Origin: JAICLL01 sp035252155
GTDB taxonomy: Bacteria > Planctomycetota > Planctomycetia > Pirellulales > JAICIG01
DNA: 19,932 bases
Assembly: GCA_035252155.1 (NCBI GenBank)
Contig: DATFDL010000302.1
Span: 1 to 19,932, forward strand
Reading direction: 5' to 3'
The notes beneath the pieces were generated by a model. That model was not told the origin of the DNA. It worked only from the letters and a program-made list of their open reading frames with translations, and did no database searches. How positions within the stretch are numbered: the first letter of the stretch is position 1; every line of letters starts with the position of its first letter. The position numbers and the translations under genes are program-made. Shown one piece after another: positions 7,544-13,657 of the stretch.

Positions 7544-7626
7544 GCATGTCGGACAGCCGCCCTCGGCTGTCCATCGCCGACGAAGTCGGCGTCGGTAAAC
7601 CAGCCGAGGGCGGCTGGTCCACATGC
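7544..7626. repeat. Inverted pair of GC-rich hairpins (REPIN-like)
   Basis: Two 26-base arms, 7544-7569 and the reverse complement of 7601-7626, match at 23 positions. Each arm begins a hairpin built on AGCCG-CCCT-CGGCT. The left stem is GGACAGCCG/CGGCTGTCC and the right stem has ACCAGCCG/CGGCTGGT, so two base pairs differ while pairing is kept. A third hairpin, CGCCGAC-GAA-GTCGGCG (7575-7591), lies in the centre. It is non-coding, between truB and the MmgE/PrpD gene. Confidence 0.8.
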
Positions 7627-7654
7627 CTGTTTTCACGTTAAAGCGCGGCAGGTT

Positions 7655-7683
7655 GTGGGGCTCGCAAGCTCGTCCCACCCTAC
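7655..7683 (-). repeat. GTAG-led REP-like repeat overlapping a stop codon
   Basis: Read on the minus strand it starts GTAGGGTGGGACGAGC and closes with GAGCCCCAC, so GTGGG and CCCAC can pair. The TAG of the GTAG head is the stop codon of the MmgE/PrpD-family gene (7680-7682). The GTAG head followed by an imperfect palindrome is the standard layout of REP elements. Copy number in the genome cannot be seen here. Confidence 0.6.
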
Positions 7684-9203
7684 GTGGGCCGTTGCCCATC
7701 AGCGAGGATTTCAAAATCATACAACTCCGCGATTTCCCGAGTCGACTTGGTCGCCAACCCGCCCAACCGGCGACGCAAAGCGTCGACGTCGGCCACGCCC
7801 AGGCCGGCCAACAAACGAAACTTGTGCTCCAGCAGCCCATCGAGATCGGCCGTGCTGTTGCGTGCATGGCCGGCCGGATACATCACCAAACCGCTGGATA
7901 GCCGGCCGAGCTTCTCGTGCTCGATTTCGAGCGTAGTGGGGATGCCGTCGGGATATTTTTCGTCATATTCGCGGCCGCCATGAACGAACTCGATCCGCTC
8001 CATCAGCCGCCGCGTGAGCGGATCGAATAGCGCCTGCTGGTTGTAGTCGTCGGGCATCAACATCAGCTCGCGCCAGCCGGTCCGCTTGCCGCTCAGCGCC
8101 TTGCGCAGCAGCGTGGCGATGATGTAGACCATCGAGTGGTCGGCGCTTTGCCGCGTGCGCGGGTCGCGCTTGGCCGGGTCGCCGATGATGCCCAAAGCCG
8201 GCTGGTAGATGCTGATTCGCACTCGCCGCAGTTGCCGCTCGTCGTCGAGCAGGCCGGGGTGTTTTTCGACTAGTTCGATCAATCCCTCGATCGCGCCGGC
8301 CGATTGATGCTCGTAGAGTCCCAACTTGAAGTGCATGCCCATGACCGCGAAGTCGTCGCCCGAAGCGGCCAGCCGCAGATCGAACGGGCTGATGCCGCGC
8401 CGATCCGGTCGAGCGAAGAGACAGAAGATCGCCTCGGGGTTGCGGAAGATGTCGGCCGGCCCCACGAAGCCGCGCATCGCCCGGCGGACGCTGAGCACGG
8501 CCATCTCGGCGCTGAGGGCCGCCGACGCGCCTTTCGAGTCCGAAAGTTGCTCGCCCGCCCGGATGGCGCGGAAGGGAATGTAGTGGGCCACCAGCAGACC
8601 TAGCGCCGATTCGAGCTGATCGACCGTGGCGCCCAGCATGGCGCCGTAGACCACGGCCGAAGCGATCGCCCCGTGTACGACGTGGTCGATCTTGTGGTCC
8701 TTGAGCGAAAAGACTTCGGCCAGGCGGCCGCGAATCTCGTCGATCAGCAACATGCCGGCCAGCGTCGTCCGCCCGTCGAGGCCGGCCTGCTGAGCCGCGG
8801 CGACGGCCACCGGGTAGAAGTCGTTGTGGCCGAATTCTCCGGCCGTGGCGCCCCGCGCCGGATCGTAGCCGAAATTGGTGCCGTTGGCGTCCCATTCGCG
8901 CACCGCCGAGCAATTGGCTGCCACCGCTTTTTCGGGCGTCACAAGCTGCTGCGAGCCGAAGCACGTCGCACCGCGCGACGATGGGTATTCCGCGGCTTCA
9001 CGCCGCAGCACATTGGGGGCGTTCGTTCCACAGGCAATCGCCGAGACTCCGCAGGCCACGCTATCGAGATGGAACCGTTCGACCATCCGCAACGCCCGTT
9101 CGCTCGGCGGGTCGAATCGTCCGGCGAGAAAGTCGAGCGCGTATTGTGACAGCCCCCGGGCCTGGTTTTCGTCGCGGTTGAGTAAGATGAAGTTGTCGCG
9201 CAT
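7680..9203 (-). CDS. MmgE/PrpD family protein
   Basis: 507 residues from ATG at 9203, preferred because GGAAGA then has a 6-base spacer; the ATG at 9209 lies directly against GGAAGA. The family covers 2-methylcitrate dehydratase, cis-aconitate decarboxylase and iminodisuccinate epimerase. Matching segments are ALDFLAGRFDPPSERALRMVERFHLDSVACGV (about residues 22-53), an active-site-side stretch AANCSAVREWDANGTNFGYDP, then GEFGHNDFYPVAVAAAQQAG and KDHKIDHVVHGAIASAVVYGAMLG. Length is normal. No propionate genes (prpB, prpC) are nearby, so the substrate cannot be named. The stop codon is part of a GTAG repeat, so the original C-terminus may have been slightly different. It is transcribed away from the XRE regulator and shares its short intergenic region. 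Confidence 0.9.
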   Translation of the reverse strand: MRDNFILLNRDENQARGLSQYALDFLAGRFDPPSERALRMVERFHLDSVACGVSAIACGTNAPNVLRREAAEYPSSRGATCFGSQQLVTPEKAVAANCSAVREWDANGTNFGYDPARGATAGEFGHNDFYPVAVAAAQQAGLDGRTTLAGMLLIDEIRGRLAEVFSLKDHKIDHVVHGAIASAVVYGAMLGATVDQLESALGLLVAHYIPFRAIRAGEQLSDSKGASAALSAEMAVLSVRRAMRGFVGPADIFRNPEAIFCLFARPDRRGISPFDLRLAASGDDFAVMGMHFKLGLYEHQSAGAIEGLIELVEKHPGLLDDERQLRRVRISIYQPALGIIGDPAKRDPRTRQSADHSMVYIIATLLRKALSGKRTGWRELMLMPDDYNQQALFDPLTRRLMERIEFVHGGREYDEKYPDGIPTTLEIEHEKLGRLSSGLVMYPAGHARNSTADLDGLLEHKFRLLAGLGVADVDALRRRLGGLATKSTREIAELYDFEILADGQRPT

Positions 9204-9234
9204 GGGCATTCTTCCATGAAATTCCGCTTCGCTT

Positions 9235-9263
9235 AACTATACCAGCACGGTATAGTTTATAAT
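9235..9263 (+). promoter_or_regulatory. Palindromic operator and -10 element before the XRE gene
   Basis: AACTATACC (9235-9243) and GGTATAGTT (9249-9257) form a perfect 9-bp inverted repeat with a 5-base centre, followed at once by TATAAT (9258-9263). GGAGG at 9266-9270 and ATG at 9275 come next. This is the usual arrangement for an autorepressed XRE gene. The palindrome also lies ~30 bases upstream of the divergent MmgE/PrpD start, so it could act on both. Confidence 0.7.
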
Positions 9264-9274
9264 ATGGAGGGCGA

Positions 9275-9637
9275 ATGAATATCGATCAAAGACTACTAGG
9301 CGAAGCAGTTAAGGCAATACGCCGGCGGCGTGGGCTGACGCAGTCACAGCTCGCGAACGCGATGGGAGTGGCCTCGAATACAGTGGCCATTTTGGAACGC
9401 GGCGAGCGATCTTTCTCATTGCGGATGTTGAATGCCTTAGGGCGAGCATTGGATGTGCCCGCGGCGTGCCTCGCGATTATGGGTTCGCCTACTTCCGGGT
9501 CTAGGAGTTCCGCCGCATCGCAAGTTCTATCGAAGCTACAATCATTGATCACCGCGACCATTGAGGTTGAGCAGCGGAATCAACATCGCTCCCGGCGCAA
9601 GCGGCCGCGGGCAGCACGGCGTCGGGCGGCGACATGA
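9275..9637 (+). CDS. XRE-family helix-turn-helix transcriptional regulator
   Basis: 120 residues, with GGAGG 4 bases before the ATG. An HTH_3/XRE domain covers ~8-62: LLGEAVKAIRRRRGLTQSQLANAMGVASNTVAILERGERSFSLRMLNALGRALDVP, with the recognition helix around SNTVAILERGE. The tail (~70-120) is Ser- then Arg/Lys-rich. Codon choice is less GC-biased than in neighbours (runs such as aat-atc-gat-caa-aga-cta-cta), which hints at recent acquisition. No toxin gene is adjacent in the same direction, so a HigA-type antitoxin role is not supported. The 3' 89 bases overlap the end of the convergent AAA ATPase gene. Confidence 0.85.
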   Translation: MNIDQRLLGEAVKAIRRRRGLTQSQLANAMGVASNTVAILERGERSFSLRMLNALGRALDVPAACLAIMGSPTSGSRSSAASQVLSKLQSLITATIEVEQRNQHRSRRKRPRAARRRAAT

Positions 9638-10763
9638 GCATCGGAGCATTGAACCCAATCTTCAGCCGGCGGCAACCATCGCCGCGGCCAGACGCAAACG
9701 CGGCCCAGGCCCACTGCCATTCCCAGCGGGCGGTTTCGGCGTAGTGCAGCACGAGCAGCTTCTTTAATTCGTCGAGCTCGGCGAAGCTCAGCCCGTCCGT
9801 CGCGGCCACCACTTCGTTCAGGGGCAGACTGCCGACGATCTCGGGGTGCCAGCACTCTTCGATCAAGCGCCGCCGCAAGAGGGCGCCGGGCTTGGGAAAA
9901 CCGAGCACCAGGTCGATCCTGCCCGGCCGGCGGAAGGCAGGATCGATATCGCCCAGCCGAACGTTGGAAGTGAACAGATAGACGACGCCGAGCCGGGTGT
10001 CGAGGCCGTCGAGCCCGCTTAAAAACGTCGAGCGGTCACTGGCGCGTTCGTCGGCGGCCCGCAGGGCCACGTCGACGTCGTCGAAGAAGACGATGCCGGG
10101 CCGATCGAGATCGAACAGTTCGTGGGCGTCGCCGTCGCTTTTGGCGGCCTCGTATTCTTCGGCAGTGACGGCCCGCCAGCCAAGTCCGCGGCGGCTGCAC
10201 TGCCAGCGCAGCCAGCGGCAGGCCATCGTCTTGCCGTTGCCCGGCTCGCCCAGCAGCAAGACGCCGCGCTTCCGCGGCACGCCGAAGCGTTCCAGCAAGG
10301 CCCCGCCCCGTCGAAGAAATCCAATCGTGTTGTCCCACAGCCGCTCCAGATCGCCCTCGCGCAAGATCGGCGGCCGGTGGCGTTGCGCTGCCCGCACGCG
10401 ACGCCGCAAAAAGCGATAAAACCGCCGATAATCTTCGACACGCACAGCCCAGAAGTCGTACCAGCTCCAAGTGCCTTGCCGGCAGGGCAGCGTGACCTTG
10501 ACGACGCGCAGCGGGCCGTCGGGCAGGTCGAGCCGGAGTCGCTCCAGTCCAATCGCCAGCTCATGGCCGACTGCGCCCGAATCGAACTCCAGCAAGGCGT
10601 GCTCGCTGGCGATGCCCCGCCGAAGCTCGCGCCGCGCGCAGCGCCGCACCTGCCGTTCGAGCTCCCATTCCAGGTCGGCGGCCCGCGCCGGCCCGCCCAG
10701 CATTCCGCCGGCCAATCGCAGGCAATGCTGGTGATCGGATTGATATTTTTGCAGCGGAGTCAT
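9549..10763 (-). CDS. AAA family ATPase with unique N-terminal domain
   Basis: 404 residues. Residues 1-165 are an Arg/Leu-rich domain I do not recognise. The AAA module follows: Walker A GEPGNGKT (172-179), Walker B GIVFFDDVD (223-231), sensor 1 LFTSN (263-267) and the arginine-finger region FRRPGRID (277-284), then a helical lid with FAELDELKKLLVLH. The Walker B glutamate is replaced by Asp229 (DD rather than DE), so hydrolysis may be slow or altered. A single AAA domain with RPGRID-type sequence suggests an oligomeric remodelling ATPase of the classical AAA group; partner and substrate are unknown. No ribosome-binding site is visible before the ATG. The last 89 bases overlap the XRE gene on the other strand. 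Confidence 0.85.
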   Translation of the reverse strand: MTPLQKYQSDHQHCLRLAGGMLGGPARAADLEWELERQVRRCARRELRRGIASEHALLEFDSGAVGHELAIGLERLRLDLPDGPLRVVKVTLPCRQGTWSWYDFWAVRVEDYRRFYRFLRRRVRAAQRHRPPILREGDLERLWDNTIGFLRRGGALLERFGVPRKRGVLLLGEPGNGKTMACRWLRWQCSRRGLGWRAVTAEEYEAAKSDGDAHELFDLDRPGIVFFDDVDVALRAADERASDRSTFLSGLDGLDTRLGVVYLFTSNVRLGDIDPAFRRPGRIDLVLGFPKPGALLRRRLIEECWHPEIVGSLPLNEVVAATDGLSFAELDELKKLLVLHYAETARWEWQWAWAAFASGRGDGCRRLKIGFNAPMLMSPPDAVLPAAACAGSDVDSAAQPQWSR

Positions 10764-10869
10764 ATTTGGGCGACAAGCGGCCGATGCGCAAGGTTCGCTG
10801 CGAGGTGCGGATTAGCGAAATGAGCCGAGAGAGCGGCGAACCGCAATTTGCGCGTGACGCCCGCATAGG

Positions 10870-10875
10870 TAGAAT
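10870..10875 (+). promoter_or_regulatory. Candidate -10 element of the first small-protein run
   Basis: TAGAAT, preceded by GG, lies six bases before the ATG at 10882, which would place transcription start close to the first codon. No Shine-Dalgarno is present, so the mRNA may be leaderless. The -35 match (TTGCGC at 10848-10853) is weak. Confidence 0.3.
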
Positions 10876-10881
10876 CGCCTC

Positions 10882-11124
10882 ATGACCCAGCGGTTTCAGT
10901 TCAGCTTGCGCGCGTTGCTGGTGGCTGTCACCGTCTGCGCGGTGTTCGCGTGGCTTGTAAAGCTCACCGGGCCCGTTGCTCTTTTAATCGCAGCGCTCTC
11001 GTGCCTACCGGTAGCGGGCCCGTTGTTTCGCAGACCCCTGGAAGGCATTCTGGCAACGACGTTCCTTATCATTGTCGCTATCTGGGTGGCCATTGCCCTG
11101 TTCGCCAACGTGATGGGAGACTAG
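10882..11124 (+). CDS. Small membrane protein with FSLRALL motif, copy 1
   Basis: 80 residues, almost entirely hydrophobic after a short start MTQRFQFSLRALLVAVTV. FSLRALLV at 7-14 opens the first TM helix (about 8-30); further hydrophobic segments at about 31-45 and 53-76 suggest three membrane spans in total. Short proteins beginning R-F-x-F-S-L-R-[AT]-L-L are common in planctomycetes and have no known function. Four more small proteins with the motif follow in the same direction. The next gene starts 3 bases after this stop. Confidence 0.75.
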   Translation: MTQRFQFSLRALLVAVTVCAVFAWLVKLTGPVALLIAALSCLPVAGPLFRRPLEGILATTFLIIVAIWVAIALFANVMGD

Positions 11125-11127
11125 CCC

Positions 11128-11388
11128 ATGCCCCGCCCTCAGTTCAGTTTGAGGGCGTTGCTGGTGGCCGTCGCTGTTCCAGCATCAGCAGGGGCTGTCA
11201 TCGCGTGCTGTCGGGCCAATGACGCTTGGGGATTCATCTTGGCGAACCTCTGGTTGGCCTTCTTTGTATGGCTTGCCATCCGACAGACGAGAAACCCCAC
11301 GCGCACAGCGCTCGGCTGCATCGCCGCATTCTTGTTTCTTGCTTTCGTCCTTCTACTTGCCGCGCCATGGCTGGGCGCTATTGATTGA
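11128..11388 (+). CDS. Small membrane protein with FSLRALL motif, copy 2
   Basis: 86 residues, starting MPRPQFSLRALLVAVAVPAS; the FSLRALLVAV core is identical to copy 1. TM helices are likely at about 8-27, 33-48 and 62-82. GGGAGA at 11115-11120 gives a ribosome-binding site inside the end of copy 1, and only 3 bases separate the two genes, so they are one transcription unit. The DNA coding for the motif is also similar between the copies, consistent with duplication of the 5' end followed by divergence of the rest. Function unknown. Confidence 0.75.
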   Translation: MPRPQFSLRALLVAVAVPASAGAVIACCRANDAWGFILANLWLAFFVWLAIRQTRNPTRTALGCIAAFLFLAFVLLLAAPWLGAID

Positions 11389-11472
11389 GCTAGATCAGGA
11401 CTGCGCGTTTCCCGCGAAGACGGTATCGCTGCCTCTCGCCACCTTAACTCGTGGCACTGGACAAGAATCGGC

Positions 11473-11478
11473 TATAAT
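11473..11478 (+). promoter_or_regulatory. Candidate -10 element of the second small-protein run
   Basis: A perfect TATAAT ends six bases before the ATG at 11485, the same spacing as at 10870. There is no Shine-Dalgarno between it and the ATG and no convincing -35. The 96 bases from 11389 to 11484 hold nothing else I can identify. Confidence 0.35.
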
Positions 11479-11484
11479 GCCCCC

Positions 11485-11781
11485 ATGGCCAGACGTTTCC
11501 GCCTAATGCTCGCGTCAATAGCGTGGCTGGCAGCGGCAACCTCGCTTTTTCTGCCGCGCTGGGGTCTCTCCGTGGCTTCTGTGTTCATATGGCTCGGCTT
11601 CGTGGCGACGCGAGCGACAAGAGAGCATTTCCGCTTCAGCCTGCGATGGTTATTTGGCCTAATTTTGGCGGTCGCCGTCACATGCTGGCTTATCACGCTC
11701 TTTAACAAGATGATTGAGATGGCGGACAAGGACCTACGCGAAAAGAAGTCGAACATGCCGATGACCGTCTGGCGGAACTAA
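11485..11781 (+). CDS. Small membrane protein with internal FSLR motif, copy 3
   Basis: 98 residues with two or three TM segments (about 8-23, 27-42 and 53-72). Unlike the others, the shared motif is internal: FRFSLRWLFGLILAVAV begins at residue 49, after an N-terminal hydrophobic unit. This argues that the motif is a reusable membrane module and not only an export signal. The C-terminal ~25 residues are polar (EMADKDLREKKSNMP). It lies 96 bases after copy 2, probably with its own promoter, and 3 bases before copy 4. Confidence 0.7.
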   Translation: MARRFRLMLASIAWLAAATSLFLPRWGLSVASVFIWLGFVATRATREHFRFSLRWLFGLILAVAVTCWLITLFNKMIEMADKDLREKKSNMPMTVWRN

Positions 11782-11784
11782 CCC

Positions 11785-11991
11785 ATGCGCCGGCGTTTTC
11801 AGTTCAGCTTGCGAGCGTTGCTCTTGCTCGTATTTACGGCGGCCGTATACGCCTTCATTGCTTACTCCATCCGCGAAGATCATTCCCGGTCGATGACGGC
11901 AGACGATCGGCGGTACATCGAGAGGGGTAAGGATGCGGCGCGGCGAGAGGCGCAGCAACGTCTCAAGAGCCAGGAAGCGAACCACCCATGA
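11785..11991 (+). CDS. Small membrane-anchored protein with FSLRALL motif, copy 4
   Basis: 68 residues, starting MRRRFQFSLRALLLLVFTAA, with one TM helix at about 9-28. The rest is a charged, probably helical segment (SIREDHSRSMTADDRRYIERGKDAARREAQQRLKS) outside the lipid. It is therefore a single-span anchored peptide rather than a multi-span protein like copies 1-3. It starts 3 bases after the copy 3 stop and overlaps copy 5 by ATGA (11988-11991). Function unknown. Confidence 0.7.
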   Translation: MRRRFQFSLRALLLLVFTAAVYAFIAYSIREDHSRSMTADDRRYIERGKDAARREAQQRLKSQEANHP

Positions 11992-12197
11992 CCATGCTCC
12001 GCCCACGGTTCACCATCCGAGCGTTGCTTGTCTTGATGCTGGCAGTCGGGTGCTTTTTCGGAGGCATGGCGGTTCAGCGGCGGCTCGACGACAACTGGGC
12101 ACCGGCACAGAGAATCTCGTGGGGGCCGACCGGCAAGCCGCCCGTGTATGAGGAGGTCACGTTTCCTGACGGAACAAGGTGGAAGCGTGTTGAATAG
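11988..12197 (+). CDS. Small membrane-anchored protein with FTIRALL motif, copy 5
   Basis: 69 residues. The start overlaps the stop of copy 4; a second in-frame ATG at 11994 is possible. The motif appears as RFTIRALLVLMLAVGCFFGG, giving one TM helix at about 10-27. The remaining ~40 residues (QRRLDDNWAPAQRISWGPTGKPPVYEEVTFPDGTRW) are soluble-looking and rich in Trp, Pro and Gly. Function unknown. Last gene of the run; metK lies 182 bases downstream behind its own promoter. Confidence 0.7.
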   Translation: MTMLRPRFTIRALLVLMLAVGCFFGGMAVQRRLDDNWAPAQRISWGPTGKPPVYEEVTFPDGTRWKRVE

Positions 12198-12260
12198 CAG
12201 CCGCCCGCTCACCTGCCTGCCCGTTTCCATCGCACCCCGCCCAGTTCTGCCTATTCCGTG

Positions 12261-12322
12261 GGAAATGGTAGCACTACGGTAACCGTTTCCGCTTGCGACC
12301 CGCCCCCAGGCGGCCTTATAAT
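12261..12322 (+). promoter_or_regulatory. Predicted metK promoter with upstream inverted repeat
   Basis: TTGCGA (12293-12298) and TATAAT (12317-12322) are separated by 18 bases and would start transcription near 12329, leaving a leader of ~50 bases. Just upstream, GGAAATGGT (12261-12269) and ACCGTTTCC (12282-12290) form a 9-bp inverted repeat with one mismatch, a possible operator. The leader is too short for a SAM riboswitch and none is seen. Confidence 0.5.
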
Positions 12323-12379
12323 TTGCAGCTTGTAACGATCACGCGGCCCGCGTCTCAAAATATCGCAAGGAGATTCCAA

Positions 12380-13564
12380 GTGGCTTCCGGCAAGTTCTTG
12401 TTTACGAGTGAATCGGTCAGCATGGGGCACCCCGACAAACTGGCCGACCAGATTTCTGACGGCGTGCTCGACGCCTTGCTGGAGCAAGACCCGCTCAGCC
12501 GCGTGGCCTGCGAGACCATGGTCACCACCGGGGCCGCCATCGTCGCCGGAGAGATTACCACCCGCGCGGTGGTCGATTACGCCGACGTCGTCCGCCGCGT
12601 CATCCGCGACGTGGGCTACACCGACGACCAAATGGGCATCTGCGCCGATACCTGCGCCGTGATGGTCATGATCGGCAAGCAAAGCCCGGATATTGCCCAG
12701 GGCGTGAACGAAAATAGCGCGGCGGGCAAAGACATCGGCGCCGGCGACCAGGGGCTGATGTTCGGCTACGCCTCGAACGATACGCCGGAGCTGATGCCGC
12801 TGCCCATCGCTCTGGCCCACCGCATCACCAACGCCCTGACCTCGGCCCGGCGGCAGGGCGACATCGCCTGGCTGCGTCCCGACAGCAAAAGCCAGGTGAC
12901 CGTCGAATACGACGGTAATCGGCCGGTGCGGATCGACACGATCGTCGTTTCGACGCAGCATGCCCCTGAGGTAAGTCACGACGAAATCCGCCGCGCCGTC
13001 ATCAATAAGGTCGTCAAGCCGGTGCTGCCGGGCGACCTGGTGAATGGCGACATTACTTATCACATCAATCCCACCGGCCGCTTTGTGGTCGGCGGGCCGC
13101 ACGGCGACTGCGGCCTGACCGGGCGCAAAATTATTGTCGATAGCTACGGCGGCTGGGGCCGCCACGGCGGCGGGGCGTTCAGCGGCAAAGACCCGACCAA
13201 GGTTGATCGCAGCGCGGCCTACATGGCCCGGCACGTGGCCAAAAACATCGTGGCCGCCGATCTGGCCGAGCGGTGCGAAGTGCAACTTGCCTACGCCATC
13301 GGCGTTTCGGAGCCGGTGAGCGTGCACGTAGATACCGACGGCAGCGGCCGAATCGACGACGGCCGGATTTGCGAACTGGTCAAAGAGCTGTTTCCGCTCA
13401 CGCCCAGCGGCATCATCAAGTATCTGAATCTGCGGCGGCCGATTTACCGCTTGACGGCCGCCGGCGGGCACTTTGGCCGCAGCGAGCCGCAGTTCACCTG
13501 GGAGAGCACTCACCGGGCCGCCGAGCTGGCCGAGGCCGCTGGGGCCGTCGCCGTGGCGCGATGA
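12380..13564 (+). CDS. metK: Methionine adenosyltransferase (S-adenosylmethionine synthetase)
   Basis: 394 residues from GTG at 12380, chosen because AAGGAG (12367-12372) lies 7 bases upstream and the family N-terminus (GKFLFTSESVSMGHPDK) starts there; the longer frame from 12293 would overlap the promoter. The enzyme makes S-adenosylmethionine from methionine and ATP in the cytosol. Signatures are GHPDKLADQISD (16-27), the ATP-binding GAGDQG (120-125), GGPHGDCGLTGRKI (238-251) and the phosphate loop GGGAFSGKDPTKVDRSAAY (263-281). Length is normal. In many bacteria ahcY is nearby; here the neighbours are unrelated small membrane proteins upstream and an oxoprolinase-type gene downstream. A large palindrome starts 13 bases after the stop. 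Confidence 0.98.
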   Translation: MASGKFLFTSESVSMGHPDKLADQISDGVLDALLEQDPLSRVACETMVTTGAAIVAGEITTRAVVDYADVVRRVIRDVGYTDDQMGICADTCAVMVMIGKQSPDIAQGVNENSAAGKDIGAGDQGLMFGYASNDTPELMPLPIALAHRITNALTSARRQGDIAWLRPDSKSQVTVEYDGNRPVRIDTIVVSTQHAPEVSHDEIRRAVINKVVKPVLPGDLVNGDITYHINPTGRFVVGGPHGDCGLTGRKIIVDSYGGWGRHGGGAFSGKDPTKVDRSAAYMARHVAKNIVAADLAERCEVQLAYAIGVSEPVSVHVDTDGSGRIDDGRICELVKELFPLTPSGIIKYLNLRRPIYRLTAAGGHFGRSEPQFTWESTHRAAELAEAAGAVAVAR

Positions 13565-13576
13565 TTCAGACGTTGG

Positions 13577-13630
13577 AGGATGGCCTTCCAGGCCGTCTTC
13601 CGTTAGATAGACGGCCTGGAAGGCCATCCT
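13577..13630. repeat. Long perfect palindrome after metK (REPIN-like)
   Basis: Two 22-base arms (13577-13598 and 13609-13630) are perfect reverse complements around a 10-base loop TCCGTTAGAT. Each arm contains GGCCT-TCC-AGGCC, a hairpin of its own. Read on the minus strand the right arm is headed by GTAG (GTAGGATGGCC...), and the left arm by GGAG, one base different. This is the layout of two REPs in inverted orientation. It could also end metK transcription, but there is no T-tract. Confidence 0.75.
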
Positions 13631-13657
13631 ACGATTTCAGTTCGATCAGGCCGTGGG

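Noticed and set aside
9275..9637. HigBA-type toxin-antitoxin system
   Set aside because: The XRE gene has the right operator style but no small toxin gene lies beside it in either direction.
12323..12379. Possible SAM riboswitch before metK
   Set aside because: The predicted leader is only ~50 bases and lacks any multi-stem fold or terminator.
12251..13627. 458-codon open frame on the minus strand across metK
   Set aside because: It is the antisense shadow of metK; His/Asp/Gly/Val-rich composition typical of GC-rich shadow frames and no recognisable domain.
13577..13630. Rho-independent terminator of metK
   Set aside because: The stem is strong but no T-tract follows; repeat-like structure explains it better, though it may still slow transcription.
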